DNA of 64,000 nucleotides from JBHEBG01 sp046557915. Lineage in GTDB: Bacteria; Bacteroidota; Bacteroidia; Flavobacteriales; Flavobacteriaceae. The translations under genes were made by a program, and so were the position numbers. Shown here in pieces: positions 1 through 8,647 of this stretch (positions within the stretch are counted from its first letter, which is position 1; every line of letters begins with the position of its first letter). The DNA is taken from positions 62,001 to 126,000 of the forward strand of contig NZ_JBHEBG010000002.1 in NCBI RefSeq assembly GCF_046557915.1, read 5' to 3'. The notes beneath the pieces are model-generated. The model saw only the letters and a program-made list of their open reading frames with translations. It did no database searches and was not told the origin of the DNA.

Positions 1-16
1 ACATTATGTTTTGTAT

Positions 17-649
17 TTATTTTGCCTTGGTCAAAGCCATTTTAAGGGCAAGTCCGGTTAATACGGAAGCCATAAACCACTTCTGTATTCTTAGCCAAAT
101 TGGTTTTTTTGAGAACCACGTGGCCATTTTAGCGGCAGAGATAACGATTAAAAGATTAATTGAAAAACTAATGAGTATTTGTACAAATCCGAGTTGGAAA
201 CTTTGACTTAAGATAGAACCATATTCTGGTTTTATAAACTGAGGAAAAAATGAAAGGTAAAATACGGCCATTTTTGGGTTAAGGACATTGGTAAGCAGTC
301 CTATATTAAAAAGTTTAAGGGATTTATCCGGTTTTAGGTTTTGGTCCGCATCAAAAACCTTGTTTTTGGACTTAACTGTTGTGTAGGCCAAATACAAGAG
401 GTAGGCTACACCTAGAAATTTAACAACTACAAATGCATAGGGAACAGCAAAGAAGATGGCGGTAAGCCCAAAAGAAACCATAAGAATATGGAATAGAAAT
501 CCGCACATAACTCCCAAAAGGGAAATAAACCCTGCTTTTTTTCCTTGCGATAGTGATCTTGAGATCAGATAAATCATATTGGGTCCTGGCGAAAGAACCA
601 TAATCAATGAAGCTAACCCAAATAATAGTAAATCGTTAATTGGTATCAT
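17..649 (-). CDS. LysE family amino-acid exporter (translocator)
   Basis: A 210-residue inner-membrane protein of the LysE/RhtB family, which exports amino acids or related small metabolites using the proton gradient. The sequence is almost entirely hydrophobic, with about six membrane segments, and carries the family signature near the N-terminus (GPGPNMIYLISRS, about residues 21-33). Length is normal for the family. The substrate cannot be told from sequence. It is the last gene of the run of minus-strand accessory genes that starts near 8.6 kb. A 154-nt spacer separates it from the chromate transporter upstream, so it is probably not tightly coupled to it. Confidence 0.9.
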   Translation of the reverse strand: MIPINDLLLFGLASLIMVLSPGPNMIYLISRSLSQGKKAGFISLLGVMCGFLFHILMVSFGLTAIFFAVPYAFVVVKFLGVAYLLYLAYTTVKSKNKVFDADQNLKPDKSLKLFNIGLLTNVLNPKMAVFYLSFFPQFIKPEYGSILSQSFQLGFVQILISFSINLLIVISAAKMATWFSKKPIWLRIQKWFMASVLTGLALKMALTKAK

Positions 650-803
650 ATTGCTATTTGTTATATTTTTTTGACAACTGCATACTCGTTGTCCAAGATT
701 TTATTGTGGAACGGTCCTACGTTAAAAATCTAAGGCTTTCGTTCAGCACAAATCACTATAAACCATTATCCCTGTTGTACGCCGGCTTTTTTTAAGTGAA
801 TAC
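650..803 (-). repeat. Spacer with motifs shared with spacers at 2.9-3.1 and 7.5-7.7 kb
   Basis: The spacer between the chromate transporter and the LysE gene holds an AAATCT....TTTC block (plus strand about 722-740) and an ATAAACCATTATC block (about 757-769). Both resemble, less exactly, the paired motifs in the spacers at 3033-3092 and 7579-7661. Short inverted ACAAC/GTTGT ends are also present. It may be a degenerate recombination site of a cassette-like array. This rests on reading by eye. Confidence 0.35.
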
Positions 804-1925
804 TCAGATAAAGGTCAATACATATCCAATTATTGCGCCGCCCAAAACTATAAATGCACTATTTAGTTTTTTGAAAACAAAGACGACGACTAAACTGGAA
901 ACAACTATTAAAATCGTTCGCCAATCGGTTAGTGTGTCTTTAGCCATTTCTATACAAACCGCAATTATCAATGCAACCGCCGCGACATTTACAACATCTA
1001 AAATTACTCCAATAATTTTTGATTTCCGCATTTTGGGTATTAAAGGATTTAATATCAGTACAAAAAGAAAAGAAGGAAGAAAAATCCCAACCGTGGCTGC
1101 TGTTGCCCCCATTATTCCGTTCATCTGCCAACCTATGAAAGTAGCGGTGGATAATACCGGCCCTGGGGTTATTTGCCCTACGGCGATCGAATCAATCAAT
1201 GCCTGTCTCGTTAGCCATCCGCTTGCCACCAATTCTGTGTCTAGAAATGCAAACAAAACATAACCACTGCCATAAAGTATTGCCCCAACTTTTAAAAAAC
1301 TAAGAAATATTTTGAATGTTCCAATTTTTAGAGGTTCGCTGACTTGAAAAAGTAAAAGAGGGATAAGACTGTTTAAGTTGTCCCTATTTTTTTTGAAAAA
1401 ATAGATGGATAACCCGAGTGCGCCACAACCAAAAAGAGCAACTATTTCATTTACTCCAAGTAAACAAATTACTAAAGTTATTATTCCTAAAATTGCAAGC
1501 TCGGTGTTTTTTACGGCCTTTTTGCCAAGTCGGTAGGCAGCCATTACAATTATAGCTATAACTGCCGGCTTAATACCGTAAATAAAGGGTTCAACTTTTG
1601 GTAATTGTCCATACTCTTGATAAAGCCAAGCAAAAACAGAAGTGATTACAACCGCTGGTAAAATAAAACAAAAACCAGCGATGAGGAGACCTTTCCAACC
1701 GGCACGTTCGTGTCCACAGTGCATGGTCATTTCGGTGGAATTTGGACCCGGGATTAGGTTAGTTGCACCAATTAGGTCAAGAAAGTGTTCTTGTGTCATC
1801 CACTTTCTTTTGTTGACCACTTCGTCTTCCATCATTGCGATATGGGCTGCCGGACCACCAAAGGCAATACTTCCTAGTTTAAAGAATAATTTCGCAATTT
1901 CTTTTAGGTCATTTTTTTGAGACAT
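804..1925 (-). CDS. chrA: Chromate transporter, two-domain (CHR family)
   Basis: A 373-residue membrane protein of the CHR family, proton-driven chromate exporters. The two homologous halves of the long-chain form are both visible. The first half has a GGPAAHIAMM motif (about residue 18) and IPGPNSTEM (about 57). The second half has the matching GSGYVLFAFL and ITPGPVLSTATF. This duplication is the hallmark of ChrA. Family members often confer chromate tolerance, but many are annotated only by homology, so the substrate is inferred. It stands alone between two long spacers. Confidence 0.9.
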   Translation of the reverse strand: MSQKNDLKEIAKLFFKLGSIAFGGPAAHIAMMEDEVVNKRKWMTQEHFLDLIGATNLIPGPNSTEMTMHCGHERAGWKGLLIAGFCFILPAVVITSVFAWLYQEYGQLPKVEPFIYGIKPAVIAIIVMAAYRLGKKAVKNTELAILGIITLVICLLGVNEIVALFGCGALGLSIYFFKKNRDNLNSLIPLLLFQVSEPLKIGTFKIFLSFLKVGAILYGSGYVLFAFLDTELVASGWLTRQALIDSIAVGQITPGPVLSTATFIGWQMNGIMGATAATVGIFLPSFLFVLILNPLIPKMRKSKIIGVILDVVNVAAVALIIAVCIEMAKDTLTDWRTILIVVSSLVVVFVFKKLNSAFIVLGGAIIGYVLTFI

Positions 1926-2048
1926 TTTTGGTTCGGTTCAGATGTTGAATTATTTCACAATTTTCGGCTTGTGCTACATGGATAGGATATGATTTTGTCA
2001 CACCGATGGCGTGATGAATTATGAGAACTGTTCTACACCGTGCTTAGA

Positions 2049-2927
2049 TTATTTAGAATCTACTTCAGGTCTTTTTCCTAATTGCCACATTAAAATTCCT
2101 CCAGTAATAAACATCCAAATGGAATACGCTCCTATTGGAATACCCATTTCTACATTATTTAATATAGAAGTTGCAATTACAAACCCTAACGTACCGTTTT
2201 GTATACCACTTTCAACTGTGATTGAGATAGCGTTTTTTAAATTCAATTTAAACAATTTTGCGGTCAAATACCCTAACCCCATTGTTACTATGTTAAGTAC
2301 CAATGTTACTAATCCTGCTGCTTTCATTCCATCTACCAGCTTATCCGCATTGGCAGCCAATACTGCTATAAATACTAGTATAAAAATGACCGTTGAGGCG
2401 GTACGCATTGGTTTTTCCATCCGATTTGCAAAATTGGTTTTGTGTTTACGGATGAACATTCCTATGGAAATAGGAATAACCGTGATTCCCATTATTTGTA
2501 TAATAGTATCTATTATGGGTAATTTAATGGTAACATCTGTGTTGCTACCAAAATATTCTAATGCATAGGACAGAATAAAGGGTATTGTTAGGATACTTAT
2601 AATACTGGCAATAGCAGTTAAGGTAACCGATAATGCAATGTTCCCTTTACAAACCTGTGTTATTAAATTACTGGTTGGGCCACCGGGACAAGTAGCTAAA
2701 ATCATTAATCCAACTGCCATTACCGGATTTAGATTAAAAGCTATAGCTAGCGAAAAACCAATAATAGGCAAAAAGATAAGTTGATTGGTAAGACCAATTA
2801 AAATTGCTTTAGGATATTTTATAATTCTGGTAAAATCGTCTGGAATTAAAGTCATTCCCATACCTAGCATTATAATGGCAAGAGATAATGGTAAGAATAC
2901 TTTACTTAAAAGTTCGGCTACATTCAT
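2049..2927 (-). CDS. Bile acid:sodium symporter (BASS) family transporter
   Basis: A 292-residue polytopic membrane protein of the BASS superfamily (ASBT/NTCP fold, usually ten helices; Na+-coupled uptake of organic anions). It shows the conserved glycine/proline-rich TM4 motif (TCPGGPTSNLITQV, about residues 79-92) and a second crossover motif near GIQNGTLGFVIATS (about 240-253), as expected for the sodium-site helices. Bacterial substrates are mostly unknown; pantoate, pyruvate and sulfonates are among those reported for relatives. It is an isolated gene in the accessory block. Confidence 0.88.
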   Translation of the reverse strand: MNVAELLSKVFLPLSLAIIMLGMGMTLIPDDFTRIIKYPKAILIGLTNQLIFLPIIGFSLAIAFNLNPVMAVGLMILATCPGGPTSNLITQVCKGNIALSVTLTAIASIISILTIPFILSYALEYFGSNTDVTIKLPIIDTIIQIMGITVIPISIGMFIRKHKTNFANRMEKPMRTASTVIFILVFIAVLAANADKLVDGMKAAGLVTLVLNIVTMGLGYLTAKLFKLNLKNAISITVESGIQNGTLGFVIATSILNNVEMGIPIGAYSIWMFITGGILMWQLGKRPEVDSK

Positions 2928-3000
2928 AGGTTTGATTTCTTATTTAGATGCTTCATTAACGCATTAATCTCAACGTCCAAGTTATGAGTATTTGCGTGGT

Positions 3001-3092
3001 TTGTACTAAACAGTACAAGTATGCACAACTTCGGAAAATCTAATGAATTTTCCTAGTAGGCTAGTAGAAGCAATTACCAATAGCCATTATTG
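3001..3092 (-). repeat. Structured spacer repeat, copy 1
   Basis: Between the BASS and AraC genes. It contains a 7-bp perfect hairpin TTGTACT/AGTACAA (3001-3018), a 7-bp hairpin GGAAAAT/ATTTTCC (3033-3053) and the block ATAGCCATTATTG (3080-3092). The last two blocks recur at 7579-7599 (17 of 21 bases identical) and 7649-7661 (12 of 13), in the same order. In both places the last block lies 9-10 nt after the stop codon of the preceding gene. This points to a shared mobile or recombination-site origin. Confidence 0.5.
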
Positions 3093-3101
3093 CGCAGGTT
3101 T

Positions 3102-4019
3102 TTATTCAATTGGTATGCAAAAGTCAACAATTGCTTTCCTTTCAGGATGTTCATTAAAATTATTGTGATAAATCTCAAAAGGGTTTCTGTCGGCCTTTTT
3201 ATATCCGTTTTCATTCATCCAGATAAATAATCCGGTCCACGATTTTTCAAATTCGTTCAATCCAATTTTAAAACTACCTACAATAAATTTTCCTGCTTCT
3301 ATTGAAGTCAGCCCAATTTCCCCAGTGGTTTCAACAGGTTTGTTTAGAAGCACAGAAGCACTCATTCTTACTTTGTTGGCTTCCGTAACTTTAAAACTGT
3401 CGTGGTAAATGGTTACCATTTTAGTTTTGTCGTTCATTAAGCCTTGAGGTATAGCCCATTTCATTAATTTCTGATAGGCCGTCCCAAGGTTTTGAGAACC
3501 AATACTTGATACATAAGCCAAATCTATTTTTGGCATTTCCTTAATTTCGATGTTTGCATTCATTTTTATCCATTTCTTTAGATTAGTAATGATGCAAATG
3601 TATTTTTCGTAATCAGGATATTCTTGTCCGTTCTTGCTTTTAAGTTGTCGGATCTTGCTATACTTGTTGGGATTTTGTTTTTTAAATTCTGTTGGGCTTA
3701 TTCCGAAAAACTTTTTAAAAGCTTTTGAAAATGATGAGTTGTCACTAAATCCATATTTATGCGCTATTTCAGTCGTTGTAATGTTTTTATGCAATAAGTC
3801 CAAAGCAGATTTTTCTACTTTCCGTCTGTTCACATACACCTTCAAGGTTTCACCTGTTATAAACTTGAAAATTCTATGAAAATGGTAAGGTGAGAAAAAA
3901 GCAATTTCAGAAATCGTATTTAGAGAAAGGTCAACATCTAAATTTTCGTCAATAAATTGAAAAACTCGGTTAATTCGGCTTTTATAATCTTCTTGTACCT
4001 CTTTTTTGGCTATGGTCAT
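3102..4019 (-). CDS. AraC family transcriptional regulator with GyrI-like effector domain
   Basis: 305 residues. The N-terminal third (about 10-115) is a double helix-turn-helix of the AraC/XylS type, with the SPYHFHRIFK and GFSDNSSFSKAFKKFFGISP signatures of the two recognition modules. The C-terminal half (about 155-305) is a GyrI-like/effector-binding domain of the kind found in Rob and SoxS-related regulators. It ends with EIYHNNFNEHP...VDFCIPIE, the typical closing strand. The order, HTH first and effector domain last, is the Rob-like arrangement. Its targets are unknown; no divergent partner gene is present. Confidence 0.92.
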   Translation of the reverse strand: MTIAKKEVQEDYKSRINRVFQFIDENLDVDLSLNTISEIAFFSPYHFHRIFKFITGETLKVYVNRRKVEKSALDLLHKNITTTEIAHKYGFSDNSSFSKAFKKFFGISPTEFKKQNPNKYSKIRQLKSKNGQEYPDYEKYICIITNLKKWIKMNANIEIKEMPKIDLAYVSSIGSQNLGTAYQKLMKWAIPQGLMNDKTKMVTIYHDSFKVTEANKVRMSASVLLNKPVETTGEIGLTSIEAGKFIVGSFKIGLNEFEKSWTGLFIWMNENGYKKADRNPFEIYHNNFNEHPERKAIVDFCIPIE

Positions 4020-4089
4020 TTTCTAATGTGGTGCAACGTTTGGTATAACGGTAGGTTTAATACCGTTTATATGTGCTTACCAATTGGCT

Positions 4090-5862
4090 TTAATTTTTAA
4101 GTAGGGGAATTAACATTTCTCTCAATTTTTGATATCCTGCCTTATTTGGATGTAAGCCATCAGAAAATAAGGACTCTTCAATTTTATTATTTTCCATTAA
4201 AAAAACCGAACCCAGGTCTGCGTATTTTAAAGAAGTCTTATTTGCCAGACTAGCAATTTGCAAATTTAGTGTTTCAATTCTTTGCTCATGATCCCTTCTC
4301 GGCAATAAACCCATCAGCACAATTTCTGCAGTAGGCTGCCGGAATTTGATCGCTTGTATCAATAGATTTAGACCTGCAATAATCTCTTGGTCTGTGTTGA
4401 GGTGCAAGTTATTGGTGCCTATCATTACCATAACTCTTTCGGCTTCAAATCCATCCAACTCACCATGATACACCCTCCAAAGGACATTTTCAATTCTATC
4501 CCAGCCATATGCGTAGTTTCGCACGCCCATGGGAGTAAGTAGCTCCTCCCAAGATGCTTCTTCTCGCGCTATTTTGGTTCGGGGTAGGCCTCCCCAAAAA
4601 TGAACGATTGAATTAGCCAGTAAAACGGTCTTGGGAGGTGTGGTTTCATTAATCTTCAAGATTTCTCGATGACGTTTTTCCCAATCGTAATTTCCCGGTT
4701 CTCTGTACTGGATTCTAGGCTGAGTGGTGGAAGCGGTTCCCTTGGGTTCATTCAGAATGGAGCGGAGTTTAAGTGAATAACTGTCCGCATATCGCATCAT
4801 ACCCAGATCATTGGGATGTGTGCCATCTACCATATCGTCCAATTGCATTCCTATTTCCTCATAAGCTAAATAATGGAACATATCGATTCCTTCCTTTCTT
4901 AACTGGTTGTACGCGTCTTTCTGTATCCTATTTACCCGGGTAAAATGAGTCATACGTTCAGGACTGACCAATCCATCCGTGTATCCTGCATGTGCTGTCA
5001 ACAATATCGGAATACCAGGGCGAGACTTTCTTAATTGACAAATGGAATTCAATATTCTATTTTTCAATTCTTCATCGTCGTAAACCTCTGGATTCCATAG
5101 ATTGGGCATGCAATCAATAATGAAAATTTTCGCATCTATTTCTGATAGAAAATCTATCATTTCCTTTTCTAACCGGCCGTTTCCGGAAAATGCAAGATTA
5201 ATCAACGGCCTATCCATTTTTCTGCTTAAAATATTGGTCCAAGCCATACCAGGGCGTGATGCGCATGCGCCATGCGCTATGGAGGTACCGTAAACCACAA
5301 TCGGTTTTTCCTTTCTAATGGGAAGCGGCTCAAAGTAGGCGTTTTCGGAAACACCGATTTCCATCCATTCCAAACTATTGTAAAGTGGTAGATTTAATCG
5401 ATATTCCCTACCTCTGTCATGATATCGGTCATTAGGGCGCAAACGATCGTAGCGGTAGACAATAGTATCTGAAAAGCTTCTCTTTCCTTGGCACCACATC
5501 CATTGGCCATCGCTATCAATAGCGTATAAGTCCATCCCGCTTACCCCAGTTGCTGGCATATGGTTCATCGCATGTCTGAGCCTCACACCATATCGTACTA
5601 TGATTTCCTTGGCGTTAGAACGAAAGCGAACCTTTAATCCTGTAGTATGCTGCGAGAGATTCCACACGGGTTCTCGCACAAGGGTTTCAGCACGATCGGG
5701 TAAACGATTATATGGTTTACCATACTCGCCATGCCAGGCCTGTCCTTCAATAACTGGGAATTCACTATTGGCAGGATTAAACCATTTGATATCAGTTTTA
5801 TCCTGGGCAAAAGAAGTTTGAACTACAAATATTACTAGCAATAAAATATTAAATGTCCTCAT
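4090..5862 (-). CDS. Secreted tandem SGNH/GDSL hydrolase
   Basis: 590 residues with a cleavable signal peptide (about 1-19, ending SFAQ). Three parts are visible: an N-terminal beta-sandwich-like region (about 25-180), a first SGNH domain (about 185-370), and a second, different SGNH domain (about 405-590). Domain one has a block I serine S194 in GTSIAHG, FSGNGR as block II, and a DGTHPND catalytic pair (D346, H349). Domain two has NSIVHFW (S418), GTNN (482-485) and DGLHPN (D568, H571). It is probably a periplasmic carbohydrate esterase or lipase. Two apparently intact active sites in one chain is unusual. The substrate is not known. Confidence 0.88.
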   Translation of the reverse strand: MRTFNILLLVIFVVQTSFAQDKTDIKWFNPANSEFPVIEGQAWHGEYGKPYNRLPDRAETLVREPVWNLSQHTTGLKVRFRSNAKEIIVRYGVRLRHAMNHMPATGVSGMDLYAIDSDGQWMWCQGKRSFSDTIVYRYDRLRPNDRYHDRGREYRLNLPLYNSLEWMEIGVSENAYFEPLPIRKEKPIVVYGTSIAHGACASRPGMAWTNILSRKMDRPLINLAFSGNGRLEKEMIDFLSEIDAKIFIIDCMPNLWNPEVYDDEELKNRILNSICQLRKSRPGIPILLTAHAGYTDGLVSPERMTHFTRVNRIQKDAYNQLRKEGIDMFHYLAYEEIGMQLDDMVDGTHPNDLGMMRYADSYSLKLRSILNEPKGTASTTQPRIQYREPGNYDWEKRHREILKINETTPPKTVLLANSIVHFWGGLPRTKIAREEASWEELLTPMGVRNYAYGWDRIENVLWRVYHGELDGFEAERVMVMIGTNNLHLNTDQEIIAGLNLLIQAIKFRQPTAEIVLMGLLPRRDHEQRIETLNLQIASLANKTSLKYADLGSVFLMENNKIEESLFSDGLHPNKAGYQKLREMLIPLLKN

Positions 5863-6006
5863 GGTTTTATTTCTGATGCTTTTTTAGGTGCTGCACTGAA
5901 AAATAGCTTTTGTTTACCAACCCTATTTTTATCAATTGTAAAGATCCTAGCAACTAATCATAAGCGGTTTTAGGTTTGGTTTTTCTTTAATTACAAAGAA
6001 TTGGTG

Positions 6007-6309
6007 TTATACTGGTAAATCAATATTTTCATAATGGCTAACCGAACATTTTTCAATATACTTCTCCATTCCTTCGGGTATATGCGCTTCATTCCATTTG
6101 TCTCCTGCAAAATTTATTAAGTCATCCTCTTTTTCCCATCTTGATATCATTACAAATTGGTTAGAATTCCATTTGGTGGGTCTTGCAATTTCAAGAGAAA
6201 TAAACCCTTCATAATTATTGACTATTGGAACCGAAATTTCCTTGAATTTAACTTCAAATTCATTATGAAGTTTTTTGGGAATGGTTGCTTTAAAAATTCG
6301 AATGATCAT
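6007..6309 (-). CDS. ABM-fold (antibiotic biosynthesis monooxygenase-like) protein
   Basis: A 100-residue protein with the ferredoxin-like ABM layout: an initial strand MIIRIFKATIP, a middle GFISLEIARP strand, and a QFVMISRWEKEDDLINFAG segment matching the family's W-x-x-x-x-x-(L/F) core. These small dimeric proteins act as cofactor-free monooxygenases, haem-degrading enzymes or stress proteins. The family alone does not give the function. It sits alone in the accessory block. Confidence 0.75.
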   Translation of the reverse strand: MIIRIFKATIPKKLHNEFEVKFKEISVPIVNNYEGFISLEIARPTKWNSNQFVMISRWEKEDDLINFAGDKWNEAHIPEGMEKYIEKCSVSHYENIDLPV

Positions 6310-6443
6310 TTAGCTTGTTTTAGTTAAACCTTACGGTCTTGTGTATAAATGGTTGTGGGCATTTCTAACATAAACTGTTTTCCTTTTAGTAAATACAACC
6401 TCAATTAATTCTGCACTTTATTGGCGGTTGGTGCTTTTATTTT

Positions 6444-6986
6444 CTAATAATTGATCGGGTCATCTTCAACAATTGCGTAATGATAATTATCTTTCCATTC
6501 TCCCCGAATCGGAAGTATTTTTCTTCTTAAACCTTCTCTTGTCATTCCCGATTTTTCAAGAACTCTAATGGAACCCATGTTTTCAGTTGAAACACCGGCC
6601 TCTATTTTATGGAGCTTAAAATCGCCAAAACCGGTCTTTATTAAGGTTCTTGACACTTCGGTTGCATATCCATTTCCCCAATGCGAAGGCAATATTTTGT
6701 AATAAATTTCACCCAGTTTAAACTTGTTCAGGGATAAATTCATTCCTGCAATGCCAATAAATTCATCGGAGTTTTTAACTACAATTTTCCAAAAATATAG
6801 TTTTCTTTTCTCAGACTTTTGGTCATCGATCATAGGACGAATGGACTCTTTTGTTTCTTCCATATCTTTTGGAATACCAAGAGTATTGTATTCATCAACT
6901 TCCGAATACGAATGAAGTCTATGAATGTCCGCTAAGTCATCCCAGCCGACTTCTTGTAGTTTTAATCGTTCAGATTCTATGTCCAT
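6444..6986 (-). CDS. GNAT acetyltransferase, RimJ/RimL type
   Basis: 180 residues starting with ESERLKLQEV, the standard opening of the RimJ/RimL branch of GNAT enzymes, which transfer acetyl from acetyl-CoA to a protein N-terminus or a small amine. The acetyl-CoA pyrophosphate loop is at SHWGNGYATEVSRTLI (about 100-115). The ENMGSIRVLEKSGM segment (about 135-148) is the conserved motif B, followed by the REG.RR ending. Cytosolic. The acceptor is not predictable. Confidence 0.9.
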   Translation of the reverse strand: MDIESERLKLQEVGWDDLADIHRLHSYSEVDEYNTLGIPKDMEETKESIRPMIDDQKSEKRKLYFWKIVVKNSDEFIGIAGMNLSLNKFKLGEIYYKILPSHWGNGYATEVSRTLIKTGFGDFKLHKIEAGVSTENMGSIRVLEKSGMTREGLRRKILPIRGEWKDNYHYAIVEDDPINY

Positions 6987-7024
6987 CTAAAATTTAATTG
7001 GCTCAAATTGAAATAATACACAAC

Positions 7025-7088
7025 GGTTTAGCTATCGGAAGTAGGGTGACTCTATGAAAAACGGAGTTAACTGAGCTACTTCTAAACC
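7025..7088 (-). repeat. 64-nt imperfect inverted repeat after an accessory gene
   Basis: GGTTTAG (7025-7031) pairs with CTAAACC (7082-7088), and AAGTAG (7039-7044) pairs with CTACTT (7076-7081). A 7-nt one-sided bulge lies between the two stems and a small ACTC/GAGT stem sits inside. A long, imperfect, bulged palindrome in a spacer of a same-strand gene array has the overall shape of a cassette attachment site. There is no U-tract, so a plain terminator fits less well. No integron core GTTRRRY is exactly present. Confidence 0.5.
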
Positions 7089-7102
7089 AAATTTTGAATA
7101 TT

Positions 7103-7273
7103 TTACTTTTTCACGTTCGTAATTAAAATTTTGAAGTTTGGCGGTGTTTCTACAACGTCATCAAACTTAGATTTCCTTGAGACACCCCATTGGCTATGAT
7201 CATTGTTGGCAAACGTTTTTATTTTTACTCCTTTTGTTTTTTGGACTACTAAAAAGTCAGCACATTTAACCAT
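7103..7273 (-). CDS. Small hypothetical protein (56 aa), overlapping the gene upstream
   Basis: An ORF of 56 codons whose ATG lies inside the 3' end of the 74-residue gene upstream, in another frame, with a 25-nt overlap. The product is hydrophilic and basic (SRKSKFDD, ILITNVKK) with no recognisable domain. Two readings are possible: a translationally coupled second gene, or the C-terminal remainder of one longer protein after a frameshift near 7250-7270. The first is slightly preferred because an ATG stands at the junction. Confidence 0.35.
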   Translation of the reverse strand: MVKCADFLVVQKTKGVKIKTFANNDHSQWGVSRKSKFDDVVETPPNFKILITNVKK

Positions 7274-7473
7274 TTTAGAAGATATATTGCTAAAGCTGTA
7301 CCAGCGATACTCACAAATATTGAACTTTGCCAGAAATAAACTTTGTTTCCCCAAATATTTAACCACTTTTTGCCAAATGCTTTTTTAACGTAGCCCTTCA
7401 TACTTTTGTAATAAAGAAAATTTATTATCAAAAAAATTACAACGGCTGCTATTATTATCCAAATTTTTTCCAT
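7249..7473 (-). CDS. Small membrane protein (74 aa), hypothetical
   Basis: 74 residues with two hydrophobic segments: a first helix IIIAAVVIFLIINFLYY (about 5-22) and a second SSIFVSIAGTALAIYLL (about 50-66). A basic linker (KGYVKKAFGKKW) separates them. No family is recognised. Its 3' end overlaps the 56-codon ORF downstream; see that entry for the possible frameshift. It belongs to the accessory block and has its own long upstream spacer. Confidence 0.5.
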   Translation of the reverse strand: MEKIWIIIAAVVIFLIINFLYYKSMKGYVKKAFGKKWLNIWGNKVYFWQSSIFVSIAGTALAIYLLKWLNVLTF

Positions 7474-7578
7474 TCCTTAATTTTTAATGTTCATGCTTTC
7501 TAATTGTTGCCGACATTGTTGTATAAGATTCGTTGCTTGGCCCACACAACTAATTTAATAAAAGGAAATCTAACCTTA

Positions 7579-7661
7579 GGTAAATCTGAAGGATTTTCCC
7601 AATCTCATTGCCCAGGCCCTTAACTATCTTATTTGCACCCTATTTGCTATAGCCGTTATTG
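7579..7661 (-). repeat. Structured spacer repeat, copy 2
   Basis: Follows the stop of the alcohol dehydrogenase-like gene on the minus strand. It holds the block at 7649-7661 (ATAGCCGTTATTG) and the 21-nt block at 7579-7599, the counterparts of 3080-3092 and 3033-3053. The gap between the two blocks is longer here (49 nt against 26 nt). The rest of the 196-nt spacer (7474-7669) is without a gene. Confidence 0.5.
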
Positions 7662-7669
7662 TGGCACTG

Positions 7670-8647
7670 TTAGCTTACTGAAATTACAATTTTACCATGG
7701 TGCAGGCCATCCCCAAATCGTTGAATGGCCCAAGGTATTTTGTCAAAAGTATAAGGGCCATCTATTACGCAATTTAGCTTATTATCCTCATAAAGCTGAT
7801 TGATATAATCCAAGTCCTTATTTGCTTTTAACATAACCATGTGCACGCGTTTCTTACTAAATAGCTTTAGTATTGGGCCCATATATACCATTTGCAACAG
7901 ATTGCCAGATCTACCACCTATTGAAACGTATTTTCCTTCCGGCACAAGTACTTTTAAAAATTTCCAGAGCGATCGATTGGTCTTGCAATCAAGAATTAGG
8001 TCATATTGTTGATCACTCTTGGTAAAATCTTCTTTTTTATAGTCAATTACGTGGTCAAACCCCTGAGTTTTCATTGCTTCCAATTTTTTACCCGTGTCGA
8101 CACCTGTTACATCTGCATTGTAAAGTTTTGCAATTTGAATACCAAATGAACCGACACCGCCACCACCGCCATTGATCAGGATCTTCTGTCGATCTTTAAT
8201 CTGTCCCATATCTCGTAGACCTTGAAGGGCAAGCATGGCTGCATGTGGAATGCTGGTTGCCTCTTCAAAACTCATGCTATCGGGCTTTCGGGTAAGTGCT
8301 TTCTCGTCTATACAAAGAAACTCGGCAAAGCTGCCAAATCCAAATTCTGAAATATCACCGTAAACGGCATCTCCTGCTTTAAACTTTGTGGCATTACTTC
8401 CGATCTGCTCCACAATTCCTGCTACCTCCATTCCCGGTATCTTTAATTTTTTCTTGGGACTAAATAGCCCAAAGAGCAGACGATAGGCAAAAGGCTTTCC
8501 GGTGGTAAGGCACCAATCGTAATCATTGATTGTTGTTGCACAAACTTTAACCAGAACTTCCGTATTTTTGGGTTTAGGTTGCTCAGCTTCCTTAAGCCTT
8601 AGAACCGTGTTGGGCTCTCCGTAGTTTTTAATATTATATACTTTCAT
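7670..8647 (-). CDS. NAD(P)-dependent alcohol dehydrogenase / quinone oxidoreductase (MDR family)
   Basis: 325 residues from the ATG at 8647 (MKVYNIKNYGEP). The open frame extends 35 codons further up, but those codons look unlike the family. It is a medium-chain dehydrogenase/reductase with the N-terminal GroES-like part (PGMEVAGIVEQIGSNATKFK) and the Rossmann dinucleotide motif in GGGGGVGSFGIQIAK (about 155-170). The zinc-binding cysteine cluster is absent, so it belongs with the zinc-free quinone reductase-like group. The substrate is unknown. It is the first gene of the minus-strand accessory block. Confidence 0.85.
   Translation of the reverse strand: MKVYNIKNYGEPNTVLRLKEAEQPKPKNTEVLVKVCATTINDYDWCLTTGKPFAYRLLFGLFSPKKKLKIPGMEVAGIVEQIGSNATKFKAGDAVYGDISEFGFGSFAEFLCIDEKALTRKPDSMSFEEATSIPHAAMLALQGLRDMGQIKDRQKILINGGGGGVGSFGIQIAKLYNADVTGVDTGKKLEAMKTQGFDHVIDYKKEDFTKSDQQYDLILDCKTNRSLWKFLKVLVPEGKYVSIGGRSGNLLQMVYMGPILKLFSKKRVHMVMLKANKDLDYINQLYEDNKLNCVIDGPYTFDKIPWAIQRFGDGLHHGKIVISVS

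Noticed and set aside
7025..7088. Rho-independent terminator
   Set aside because: The palindrome is long, bulged and lacks a T run on either side.
3102..8647. Functional integron
   Set aside because: No integrase gene, no attI and no GTTRRRY core was found in the window; only the general layout is similar.
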